Source of the DNA: an uncultured Collinsella sp.
GTDB taxonomy: Bacteria > Actinomycetota > Coriobacteriia > Coriobacteriales > Coriobacteriaceae
DNA: 10,793 nucleotides
Assembly (NCBI GenBank): GCA_900553475.1
Contig: USEF01000044.1
Coordinates: forward strand, 1 to 10,793
Reading direction: 5' to 3'
The translations under genes and the position numbers were made by a program. Below are positions 1 through 6,816 of this stretch, one piece after another; position 1 is the first letter of the stretch, and the number at the start of each line of letters is the position of its first letter. The notes under the pieces are model-generated. The model was not told the DNA's origin, searched no databases, and saw nothing but the letters and a program-made list of their open reading frames with translations.

Positions 1-1242
1 TGCCGACACCAGCGCGTCGCCGCCGACGCTTTGCAGCAGCTCGGCTACGTTGGCGTCGGGGTTCTGGCATAGGATGTCGAGCAGCTCGATAAAGTCGCGA
101 ATGACTTCACGCGGCGTCAGATGTGTGTCGGCTCCCACACGACCGAACTCGATCTTGAGGAAGTCCACCAAGTCGTTCTCGGTAAGCGTGGGCGTCCAGC
201 CAAAGTAGCCGGCGTGAATTTGCATGAGTTTTTCGATGAGCACCAGCAGCTCCTCGTAGGTGAGTGGCTGCAGACGGATGATGGGCGCGAGCATGTCCTT
301 AAGGTCCTCGCGTGCAAAGCGGCCTTGAGCGAGTCGGCTGCGCAGGGCCTCGTAGGAGAACACGCCGCGGCGGCGGTCTTCGATGGAGGTTGGCGTGCCG
401 CCCATGATCATGCCCAGGTACTGCGCCTTGCCCTGGAGTGTGTCGTTGTACATGGTCAGGATCTTCTCGTAGTTGTACTGGCGCGTGATCGCGTTGGGAA
501 TCTTATACAGATTCACGAGCTCGTCGATGAGCACCAACATACCCTTGTAGCCGCTGCAGACCAAAAAACGCGCGATGAGCTTAACGTAGTCGTACCAGTC
601 GTCATCGCTGATGATGGTCGAGGAGCCCAGCTCGGCGCGAGCCTCGCTCTTGGTACGGTATTCGCCGCGGATCCATTTGGTCACGCGGCTCATGGCTTCT
701 TCGTCGCCCTCGGATACGGCCGTGCGATAGCGGCGGAGCATGCGGGTGAAGTCGAAGCCGTGGACCATTTCCTCGAGCGGGGCCAGTTGGGCATTGACGA
801 CCGACTCGTCGACGTCGGCGTACGAGGCGACCCAGCGATCAAGAATAAGGTTGAGCGCACCGCCCTCGGGGCGCGTCTTGGTCGATATATTGCGTATGAG
901 CTCGCGGTAGGTGGCAAGGCCCTGCCCCTGCCCGCCCTGCAGACGGCGCTCGGGGGATAAGTCTGCATCGGCGACGACGAATCCCTCGCCCATGGCATGC
1001 GTTCGGATGGTTTGGAGCAAAAAGCTCTTGCCGGCGCCGTAGCGACCGACCAGGAAGCGGAAGCTCGCCCCACCGTCGGCGATGAGACTCAGATCGGTGA
1101 GCAGGGCGCGGATCTCGACCTCGCGCCCTACGGTAATGTAGGGAAGGCCGATGCGCGGGACCACGCCGCCCTTGAGCGAGTTGAGAATGACGGCAGCGAC
1201 GCGCTTGGGCACGCGGGGTGCTGCGGATGCGGTATCACTCAT
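1..1242 (-). CDS. P-loop ATPase of the BrxD/DUF2791 family, 3' end missing
   Basis: ATG at 1242-1240 opens a frame that stays open for 414 codons to the window edge, so the C-terminus lies outside; family members are usually a little over 400 residues, so little is missing. The Walker A motif GRYGAGKS is at residues 66-73, and the Walker B strand GMLVLIDE at 234-241 is followed by a strand ending GMIMGGTP (277-284), sensor-1 like. RSRL at 301-304 could supply an arginine finger. This layout is that of the BREX-system ATP-binding proteins (BrxD, formerly DUF2791). Such ATPases occur in type 2 BREX and in ter-related islands with TerB_N/TerB_C proteins and a superfamily II helicase. The start lies inside the end of the upstream TerB gene (shared bases ATGAGTGA), implying translational coupling. 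The exact target is unknown; a role in DNA or phage surveillance is inferred from family context. Family call firm, function tentative. Confidence 0.85.
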   Translation of the reverse strand, partial: MSDTASAAPRVPKRVAAVILNSLKGGVVPRIGLPYITVGREVEIRALLTDLSLIADGGASFRFLVGRYGAGKSFLLQTIRTHAMGEGFVVADADLSPERRLQGGQGQGLATYRELIRNISTKTRPEGGALNLILDRWVASYADVDESVVNAQLAPLEEMVHGFDFTRMLRRYRTAVSEGDEEAMSRVTKWIRGEYRTKSEARAELGSSTIISDDDWYDYVKLIARFLVCSGYKGMLVLIDELVNLYKIPNAITRQYNYEKILTMYNDTLQGKAQYLGMIMGGTPTSIEDRRRGVFSYEALRSRLAQGRFAREDLKDMLAPIIRLQPLTYEELLVLIEKLMQIHAGYFGWTPTLTENDLVDFLKIEFGRVGADTHLTPREVIRDFIELLDILCQNPDANVAELLQSVGGDALVSA

Positions 1243-2995
1243 GGTCTAGGTATCCTCTCACGTCTGCTTCGTAGTCCTCAATAATCTGCGGCCCTGCCGC
1301 GCTAAATTCAATTACGGTGTCGCCTACCAGGTCAAAGAGCGCCTCGTTGATGGTATCGACGAGCATGTCCTCGCTCTGCCCCGATTGCGCTACCGCCGAT
1401 TCCGCCTGTACTGCGTTGTGCTCGAGCAGCGCGCGGAGATAAGCGTCTGCGGCGGGCGCGAGTTCGTTCGTTGCGTCAGCGGGCGCAGCGGCTGCGAACG
1501 CTGACGTTGACGCGAGAAGCGGTGCCACGACACCAAACTGTTCGGTGGATATGGTCGGCTCGTCGGCCTCGTCCTGCCGAATGGGTGCCGCGACCGCCTC
1601 GACAATCGCGTCGGCTACGGGCTCGGCTTCCGGTTGCCCTGAGTCCGCTGCCTCAGCTTCTGCGGACGCGCCGTCTTCGCGTTCCTCATCGATCAAAAGC
1701 GCTTCGCGCGTTTGCGCAGCGGCGTTCCGAATGTGCCCCAGCTGACTCAGATCGATATCGATTTTGACGGGCTGGTGTGCGGCGTCCCACGAAAGCCATG
1801 CCACAATCTCGTCATCGATAATCTTGGCCAGATATTTGGGGACCTTTTCTTCCTTAAGGGGATGGGCGGGGTCCAGCGCCAGGCGCAGGCGTTGGTCGCA
1901 GGCGCGCATCATTTCACCGAGCTTGCTGCTCTTTTGCCTGCTGCCATGGATACGCATGCATTCCCAAAAGCCGTTTTGGCAACGGTAGATATGGATAGGA
2001 TCCAGGCGGTATTCGCAGTCCTCGTGGCGCTCGGGCGCAAAGAATACGGCCGAGGCAAACATGGTGTAGGGCATGGCCGTCTCCTCCCCAAATAAACTCG
2101 CCACGATGCCGGTCTTTCGGTGCGTGTCATAGTAGCGCGCCATGCGGACATACACGGCGCATGCCACGTGGCGCAGATCGCGGTGGTGGCTGCGGTCGAG
2201 CCGCGAGTTACTTAGGTTGTACGTGGAGAGGGCGTTGATGGCGGCCATGAGTCGCTCCTCGCGCACCTCATCGGGCGGAAGGGGGAGCGTGGGCTCGGAG
2301 GTTTTGCGACGCTTAGGGGTCTGGCCGGGCGGTGCCGGTGCTGGTATAAGGTCTCGTGCCGCGCGCCGCAGCTCGATAAGGGCGTTATCGAACATGACGG
2401 TTTTAGAGTCACGAAGCAGCTTGGGGTCGAGCCCGTGGAACACGGCGTAATCCTGCAGCCACACGCGCGCAAACCGGTCGATGCCGGGCTCAAAGGCGCG
2501 GTAGGCATCCCAAAAGGCCTTGATCTTGTTAAAACCATCGAGCGGATTATCTACGCCAATGCCGCAAATCAGCTCATAGAGATACAGAAAGGCAAAGGAC
2601 GTAGACGTTTTCTCGACGGTTCCGCGGCGCACCTGAGCGCGCCAGGTAAAGTAGCCGCGCAGCTGCCGATCGCTCATGGCATTGTAGGTGGGAAAGTACG
2701 ACTTAAAGGTGCCGTTGTAGGGACAGTCATCCTCAAAGTCGGCCATCAGTAGGCCCTGGCGGTAAAAAAGCTCGGCTTCCGAAAGCCAGCGGCCCGCACC
2801 GCCCTTGGGGTCTTCTTGCCAACGCGATATCTCACGCATCTTGCGGTACTGGTCGGGGAGGAAATTTTGCATCTGTCGGCCGGTTTTGAGAATCGGCTCG
2901 TCTGCGTAGATTTCGTTTGAGAAGCGGGCGGACTGATGGGTCCGGGCCTCGGCCATAATGCGCTCGATGAGCATCTTGATGTCCTGGTCGGCCAC
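1235..2995 (-). CDS. TerB_N / TerB_C domain protein, 586 residues
   Basis: GTG start at 2995 follows a strong GAGGAGG ribosome site; MADQDIKML is the predicted N-terminus. Residues about 40-240 look like TerB_N: the segment with SRWQEDP, FYRQGLLMADFEDDCP and FPTYNAMSDRQLRGYFTWRAQVR, then a helical FLYLYELICGIG. Residues about 380-440 (VPKYLAKIIDDE, LSQLGHIRNAAAQTRE) and 515-584 (YLRALLEHN, MLVDTINEALFDLVGDTVIEF, IIEDYEADVRG) fit the two parts of TerB_C. Between them, residues about 437-512 are an Ala/Glu/Asp-rich, probably disordered stretch. No signal peptide or membrane segment is visible, so the protein is cytosolic. TerB-type domains are linked to tellurite/stress response and phage-inhibition gene sets and are thought to bind metal or act as scaffolds. 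First gene of the unit, 8-base overlap with the ATPase that follows. Domain assignment is confident; biochemical role unknown. Confidence 0.85.
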   Translation of the reverse strand: MADQDIKMLIERIMAEARTHQSARFSNEIYADEPILKTGRQMQNFLPDQYRKMREISRWQEDPKGGAGRWLSEAELFYRQGLLMADFEDDCPYNGTFKSYFPTYNAMSDRQLRGYFTWRAQVRRGTVEKTSTSFAFLYLYELICGIGVDNPLDGFNKIKAFWDAYRAFEPGIDRFARVWLQDYAVFHGLDPKLLRDSKTVMFDNALIELRRAARDLIPAPAPPGQTPKRRKTSEPTLPLPPDEVREERLMAAINALSTYNLSNSRLDRSHHRDLRHVACAVYVRMARYYDTHRKTGIVASLFGEETAMPYTMFASAVFFAPERHEDCEYRLDPIHIYRCQNGFWECMRIHGSRQKSSKLGEMMRACDQRLRLALDPAHPLKEEKVPKYLAKIIDDEIVAWLSWDAAHQPVKIDIDLSQLGHIRNAAAQTREALLIDEEREDGASAEAEAADSGQPEAEPVADAIVEAVAAPIRQDEADEPTISTEQFGVVAPLLASTSAFAAAAPADATNELAPAADAYLRALLEHNAVQAESAVAQSGQSEDMLVDTINEALFDLVGDTVIEFSAAGPQIIEDYEADVRGYLDHE

Positions 2996-3031
2996 CGCTC
3001 CTCCTCTCGAACGCAGCTACGGTGACCTCAT

Positions 3032-3061
3032 ATCATAGCACAGCATCAAACAGATGTTCGA
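3032..3061 (-). promoter_or_regulatory. Likely promoter of the TerB-ATPase unit
   Basis: On the minus strand an extended -10, TGCTATGAT (hexamer TATGAT at 3037-3032), lies about 37 bases upstream of the GTG start, with room for a short leader and the GAGGAGG ribosome site. The best -35 candidate, TCGAAC at 3061-3056, is 18 bases further up and matches only three of six consensus bases. The extended -10 is the main support. The stop codon of the gene upstream (3083) is only about 20 bases away, so some read-through from it is also possible. Confidence 0.45.
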
Positions 3062-3082
3062 GATACTGCTGCGTTGATAGAT

Positions 3083-3799
3083 TTAGAACAGGAGGGCGTA
3101 GATGACGGCGATGACGACGGAGGGAAGCATATTGGCCGTGCGGAAGGTCTGAGGACGGATGAGGTTGACGCCGACGCAGAAGATGAGCATGGAGCCTACG
3201 AGCGAAAGGCTGTTGAGGGCTGCTGTGGTCATGATGGGGGAGAGCGCGCCGGCAAACAGCGTAATCGTCCCCTGGAACACGGCGACGGGCAGGGCGGAGA
3301 AAATACAGCCGCGTCCAAGCGAGGCCGTCATGGTGCAGACGATGATGCAGTCCAGCGCTCCCTTGAGGGCGAGCGTGGACCAGTCGCCGAGCAGGCCGTC
3401 TTGGATTGATCCCACGATAGCCATGGCACCGATGCAGACGGTGAGTGAAGTCGAGACAAAAGCGTTGGTGAACTCGTTATCGCCCTCACTGCCAGTCTTG
3501 CGCTTGAGCCATTCGCCAAGGTTCTCGATGGCGGCTTCCAAGTTGACGGCCTCGCCGATGAGCGAGCCGAGGGCGAACGAGACGATGAGCATGGTGGTAC
3601 CGGTGGTCGCTAGTGCCTTTCCATCGATGATGAGCATCTTTTGCATGGTGCCGCCAAGGCCGATAAACAGGACGCACAGCCCCGATGCTTTCATGAGCGT
3701 GTCTTGGATGCGCGGTGTAATGAAGCGACCGCCCGCTAATCCCAAAAGACCGCCCGCAATCAAAAGCACAACGTTGATGATTGTTCCCAAGCCCGGCAT
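3083..3799 (-). CDS. DUF554 integral membrane protein (YdfK/YqgA-like)
   Basis: A 238-residue hydrophobic protein with six or seven predicted membrane segments. Family landmarks are visible: N-terminal PGLGTIINVVLLIAGGLLG, then GALIGE-type SLIGEAVNLEAAIENLGEWLK, then the conserved central CIGAMAIVGSIQDGLLGD, then a segment with ALPVAVFQGTITLFAG. The frame is open for 23 more codons upstream, but ATG at 3799 is preferred because GGGAGGG sits at the right distance before it and because the family begins with this sequence; the extension has no family character. DUF554 proteins are widespread inner-membrane proteins of unknown function, often suggested to be transporters; no substrate can be read here. 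The gene appears monocistronic, with a candidate promoter upstream and no obvious terminator after its TAA. Family call firm. Confidence 0.9.
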   Translation of the reverse strand: MPGLGTIINVVLLIAGGLLGLAGGRFITPRIQDTLMKASGLCVLFIGLGGTMQKMLIIDGKALATTGTTMLIVSFALGSLIGEAVNLEAAIENLGEWLKRKTGSEGDNEFTNAFVSTSLTVCIGAMAIVGSIQDGLLGDWSTLALKGALDCIIVCTMTASLGRGCIFSALPVAVFQGTITLFAGALSPIMTTAALNSLSLVGSMLIFCVGVNLIRPQTFRTANMLPSVVIAVIYALLF

Positions 3800-3868
3800 G
3801 AGCCCTCCCGTATTGATGCCAACGTGGCAATCGTAGCAGAGTGGAATGCGAGGTACATCGCGACTCAT

Positions 3869-3897
3869 CTAATACGTTATATAAGTGGCATTAGCAA
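3869..3897 (-). promoter_or_regulatory. Candidate promoter for the DUF554 gene
   Basis: Minus-strand TTGCTA (3897-3892), a 17-base spacer and TATTAG (3874-3869) each match four of six consensus bases. They lie in the 118-base gap after the 476-residue gene, in its AT-rich part. The predicted leader of about 60 bases contains a small TGCCA/TGGCA hairpin (3817-3829) before the ribosome site. No GC-rich stem with a T-run marks the end of the envelope operon, so read-through into this gene cannot be excluded. Confidence 0.35.
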
Positions 3898-3917
3898 CGA
3901 CGCGCAGCATTTAAGCC

Positions 3918-5348
3918 TCAGGTGCTTGTCGGGACATAGGGATAGTATTCAAAGCGCAGTGTCATAAGCCGCTGTGGGGATTCAATAGCCGCGGCAATGA
4001 TATTGGCATCGCGGGCACGATCAAACCCTTCGAGTTCGATCTGATACGAGACGTCTTGCATAATGTCCAGACGTCGCCAGGCTAGGAGTGTGTCACCATC
4101 GAATTCCAAGGTCTTGCCTCCGTCTGGAGCAACGGCGTATAAACGCAGCTTGGCGGTGGTTGCAGGGTCGACAACCGTGACCTTTTTAATTTCGTTTCGA
4201 GTATTCTTGGCGCCCAACAAGGTGAGCAGTGTTGGGGCCACGACCTCGCCCGATGGCAAAAAGACGACTTCGATGGATTCAGGAAATGCGATGATAGCCG
4301 ACTTGCGGACGGGCTGATTGGCGGCGGCAACTTCGATGTTCGCAGCGTCGATGACCTCCGTGTGGTCGAGCGCGGCAAGCACGCAGCAGTTACCTTCATC
4401 GATCTCTTGAGGATCAGCAAGCCCCAGACTGTCCGCGAACTCGGGATCGTTTGGATCGGCAGCGGGCTCATTCGGCGCTTCGAAAGAAGCTGGGACGCTG
4501 TTTGTCGGCGACGGCGTGTCGCCCGCACCTGCTTCTTTGTCCGCGCTCTCTTCTTGTATGGTTGCGTTGATGGGTTCGTCGTTTGGGGGGAGCGTCTTGG
4601 CGTCAAACGCGGAGGGGAGAATTCCGATGGCTCCGGATCCGTTCCACTCCATTTCGAGAAGCGCCGGGTCGGCAAGAATGCGTTGCCTGCTTTGCGCGCG
4701 GGCATCGATTTCAATATGGCCTGCCTCTATCCCTCGTGTAAGGCTGAGTGATCCGGCTGGCTTCTCGAAATGAGCGTCTGTGTCTTTGGTACTGACGGCG
4801 TAGAACAGCAGGGACGCTTCTCCCGCCGCGATGGCATCGGTACCGGCTTTGGTCAGCCGCAACGATGCCGTGAATGAGAGGGTGGGCTGCGTGTCGTCTG
4901 CATTCGCGGCGGCGCAGCCCAGACATATACCGCCTCCTTTCTCAAAAAACGTACCGTCGAAGGCGACCTTCGCTCCGTTCGCCGAGTCATCGACCGAAGC
5001 GATGTCGATGCGCAGCTCTAAATTGCATGGATCGCCATCTGCATCGAGCACAACCGAGCGCCACGTGCAGACGGCGCACCCCGCCTGGGAGCCGTTTGCC
5101 TTGTTCGAACGATTGATATCCACGACTATCGAGCCGTCCGTATTACGACGAAGGCATCCCGAGGTTGAGATTGCGGCCTGTGCGATCGAAAAACGCTTGC
5201 ACGCAATGGCGCTCGACGGATTTGGTGCGGAGCTTAGGGCCGCTGGTAAGGAGTCTGCCATGACAGGAGTCGCCCAAGCGGCGACAGGCGTTCCGGTTGC
5301 GAGCGCGCCGCAGAGTGCGACGACGGGCAAAAGGTTCTTCGATGCCAT
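3918..5348 (-). CDS. Secreted two-domain protein with CxxC pairs, 476 residues, function unknown
   Basis: Last gene of the envelope operon; ATG at 5348 follows TAAGGAG with good spacing, 18 bases after the sortase-substrate gene. Residues 1-31 form a signal peptide (short basic start, hydrophobic core LLPVVALCGALATG, Ala-rich cleavage region). No lipobox, C-terminal membrane segment or sorting motif is present, so it is predicted to be exported and soluble or held by a partner. Domain 1 (about 48-250) is beta-rich and carries cysteines at 50, 65, 91, 94, 108, 142 and 145, including CAVC and CLGC pairs. An acidic, proline-rich linker (about 252-320) follows, then a CC pair (321-322) and domain 2 (about 345-476). 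Domain 2 resembles the 199-residue protein of the same operon: a P-x-x-I strand, then (S/D)G then (V/L), a later N, a V-T strand, and a final hydrophobic strand. I recognise no named family. Confidence 0.8.
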   Translation of the reverse strand: MASKNLLPVVALCGALATGTPVAAWATPVMADSLPAALSSAPNPSSAIACKRFSIAQAAISTSGCLRRNTDGSIVVDINRSNKANGSQAGCAVCTWRSVVLDADGDPCNLELRIDIASVDDSANGAKVAFDGTFFEKGGGICLGCAAANADDTQPTLSFTASLRLTKAGTDAIAAGEASLLFYAVSTKDTDAHFEKPAGSLSLTRGIEAGHIEIDARAQSRQRILADPALLEMEWNGSGAIGILPSAFDAKTLPPNDEPINATIQEESADKEAGAGDTPSPTNSVPASFEAPNEPAADPNDPEFADSLGLADPQEIDEGNCCVLAALDHTEVIDAANIEVAAANQPVRKSAIIAFPESIEVVFLPSGEVVAPTLLTLLGAKNTRNEIKKVTVVDPATTAKLRLYAVAPDGGKTLEFDGDTLLAWRRLDIMQDVSYQIELEGFDRARDANIIAAAIESPQRLMTLRFEYYPYVPTST

Positions 5349-5366
5349 GGGGTCTCCTTAGCTAAT

Positions 5367-5633
5367 TTAGTGCGGCCTGTTCATGTTTTGTTTCTGGCTG
5401 TGTTTGATGTGCAGACCGAGGCCGGCGGTTCCCGCGCCTGCTGCCAAGAGCCATCGTTTGTCGCCTGTCTGCGCCAACGGTTCCTCGCGGTCGCTGCGGT
5501 CGAGCTCCGAGAGGTCGACCGTCACTTGCGTGGCGGCCTGCGCCTGTTCTTGCTGGGCAAAGGCCATGGCTGGCCCAAACGCTAGGATGCTGACGGCGGC
5601 GGCCAGGGCGACGGCCTTATGCCGTGTGCGCAC
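5367..5633 (-). CDS. Very small LAXTG sortase substrate
   Basis: An 88-residue precursor. From the chosen GTG at 5633, a basic MRTRHK is followed by a hydrophobic core and a signal-peptidase site near AFA-QQ (26/27). Residues 53-57 read LAQTG, followed by DKRW, a short hydrophobic run (62-76) and a basic tail (KHSQKQ): a complete cell-wall sorting signal. LAXTG, rather than LPXTG, is the signal assigned to class E sortases of high-GC Gram-positives. Cleavage at both ends would leave only about 30 residues, mostly charged and polar (VTVDLSELDRSD). The start is uncertain: TTG at 5663, with GAAGG upstream, gives ten more residues and a 47-base overlap with the preceding gene; GTG gives a 17-base overlap and a cleaner signal peptide. 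Envelope operon, fourth gene. A structural role or a wall-linked docking peptide is inferred; no family name recognised. Confidence 0.75.
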   Translation of the reverse strand: MRTRHKAVALAAAVSILAFGPAMAFAQQEQAQAATQVTVDLSELDRSDREEPLAQTGDKRWLLAAGAGTAGLGLHIKHSQKQNMNRPH

Positions 5634-6216
5634 CGGGCTCGACCGTCCAGGTGATCGTTGCAACCTGATCGCCTTCGCCGGTTACGCGGAAGATGTCGCG
5701 CGTGACGCGGGCGACGTTTCCGCTTGTCTTGAGCTTAATTTTGTCCGTGCCACCGGCAATGCCCTGGTAGCCCATGTCGAAGGCTGCATTCTTGGAAAGA
5801 TCGAGGCCCGTTCCCTGCATTGCGGCGCTGGCGTTCTGGAGCGCGCCGTCGGGGCCGACCTTAAAGTCGATGGAGTTCTGCGCGGTTCCGGCCTTGGCGT
5901 CGGCGGCAATGGTCCAGGTGTTCATGGCGTCGATCTTCATGTTGGTGACATGGATGCCGTAGGCCGAATGATTGTCGATGGTGGTCGCGTCTTCTGAGGG
6001 GCCCTGAAGCGTGCCGTCGGCCTTGGCGACGAAGGGAATAACCGTCGGAACTTTGAACTCAACGTTGTCGATCTCGGTCCTGACCATTACCTTCGTGGTT
6101 CCAACGCGCCCGGCTGCCATAGCTGGCGTCGGGGCGGCGCCCATTGCGAGCGCGAGCGCGAGCCCTGCGCCCACGGCGAGCGCTCTGGCTCCGTTCATGT
6201 TCCTGGTGATGTCCAT
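5617..6216 (-). CDS. Secreted WxL-like beta-sandwich surface protein, 199 residues
   Basis: ATG at 6216 follows AAAGGAAC. The signal peptide covers residues 1-35 (core ALAVGAGLALALAMG, site AMA-AG). The mature part opens with strands around VEFKVPTVIPFVAKADGTL (52-70), then IDNHSAYGIHVTNMKIDA (80-97). Two tryptophan motifs, WTI at 101-103 and WTV at 190-192, sit at the positions where WxL-domain proteins carry their paired W-x-L motifs, the second near the C-terminus. WxL domains attach non-covalently to peptidoglycan in Gram-positives. Both motifs here have I or V rather than L, so the assignment is a resemblance, not a firm family call; camelysin/TasA-like beta proteins are an alternative. 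No cysteines and no anchor. Third gene of the envelope operon, preceded by a 90-base gap with a GC-rich hairpin that may raise its expression relative to the upstream genes. Confidence 0.8.
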   Translation of the reverse strand: MDITRNMNGARALAVGAGLALALAMGAAPTPAMAAGRVGTTKVMVRTEIDNVEFKVPTVIPFVAKADGTLQGPSEDATTIDNHSAYGIHVTNMKIDAMNTWTIAADAKAGTAQNSIDFKVGPDGALQNASAAMQGTGLDLSKNAAFDMGYQGIAGGTDKIKLKTSGNVARVTRDIFRVTGEGDQVATITWTVEPGAHTA

Positions 6217-6236
6217 GGTCGTTCCTTTCTATTCGC

Positions 6237-6253
6237 CGCGGGCCGTCCCCGCG
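6237..6253 (-). promoter_or_regulatory. Intercistronic GC-rich hairpin before the WxL-like gene
   Basis: The arms CGCGGG and CCCGCG pair perfectly around a five-base loop in the 90-base gap between the membrane-protein gene and the WxL-like gene, about 20 bases before the latter's ATG and just upstream of its ribosome site. No T-run follows, so it is not a standard terminator. A transcript-stabilising or processing stem is the likelier reading. Confidence 0.35.
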
Positions 6254-6306
6254 ATGATTGGACGAATGCTGGTGAATTGCGTGCGGTGCCGCGTCGGCCG
6301 GAAAAG

Positions 6307-6816
6307 CTAGTTCTCGGCTTGCTCAACCCGCACTTTGACGCGCGTCGGATTGCCGTGGGTGTCGTAGGTCTTGGCATCGAGTGCCTGAATCTCGATATAT
6401 GCCTCGCCTTCTTGGATATCGCCGGCGGGGCAGGTCTCAACTGTCTTGCCGGCTTCGACCACACCGGACTCATAGATGGTCTCGTCGTTTTGAATCACGC
6501 GGAAGCGCTGGGGAAACTTGTTGTCTTGGACGTTTTGCACGTTGACGCGCAACTTGCCGCCTTCCTGCAACTGTGCGACCGGCGCGACCGAGATCGTCAT
6601 CATGTTGTCGCGGACGATGGCGTCGAGCTCATCCTGGATTTCTTGGCGTGATTTACCCTCTGCCGTCGTGACCGAGGCGCCCGCTTCGGGCACGGGCTGC
6701 GACTGCCAGGCGTATAACCCTACGGCGATGAGGGCGCAGACGATAGCCAGGCAGACAACGACGAGTTTCTTGCGACGCCCCAGTCCTGCAAGGCGGGGCG
6801 GCTTCTTCGTACTCAT
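6307..6816 (-). CDS. Single-pass membrane protein with beta-rich extracellular domain, 169 residues
   Basis: ATG at 6816 overlaps the stop of the preceding gene as ATGA. A basic N-terminus (KKPPRLAGLGRRKK) precedes one membrane helix at about 18-36, and the rest faces outward, so this is a type II-like signal anchor and not a cleaved signal. A short linker and a helix (56-71) lead to a beta domain at about 72-166, with FRVIQNDETIYESGVV (105-120), then EAGKTVE and then EGEAYIEIQALDA (136-148). This pattern of 'E-x-I-Y-x-S-G, then proline or alanine-glycine turn, then a beta hairpin ending in xAxD' recalls small membrane-anchored proteins found beside Gram-positive surface-protein clusters; that comparison is from memory. 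One cysteine (129) in the ectodomain. A role as the membrane foot or chaperone of the secreted partners encoded next is inferred. No named family claimed. Confidence 0.8.
   Translation of the reverse strand: MSTKKPPRLAGLGRRKKLVVVCLAIVCALIAVGLYAWQSQPVPEAGASVTTAEGKSRQEIQDELDAIVRDNMMTISVAPVAQLQEGGKLRVNVQNVQDNKFPQRFRVIQNDETIYESGVVEAGKTVETCPAGDIQEGEAYIEIQALDAKTYDTHGNPTRVKVRVEQAEN

Noticed and set aside
121..960. 279-codon open frame on the plus strand
   Set aside because: It is antisense to the BrxD-type ATPase, whose Walker A and B motifs fix the minus strand as coding; the plus frame has no recognisable domain.
3159..3836. 225-codon open frame on the plus strand
   Set aside because: It mirrors the DUF554 gene, whose family landmarks are clear on the minus strand.
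3800..3868. N-terminal extension of the DUF554 protein by 23 codons
   Set aside because: The extension lacks family similarity, and the ribosome site GGGAGGG points to the ATG at 3799.
3869..3917. Intrinsic terminator after the envelope operon
   Set aside because: No GC-rich stem followed by a T-run could be found on the minus strand; termination is probably rho-dependent or incomplete.
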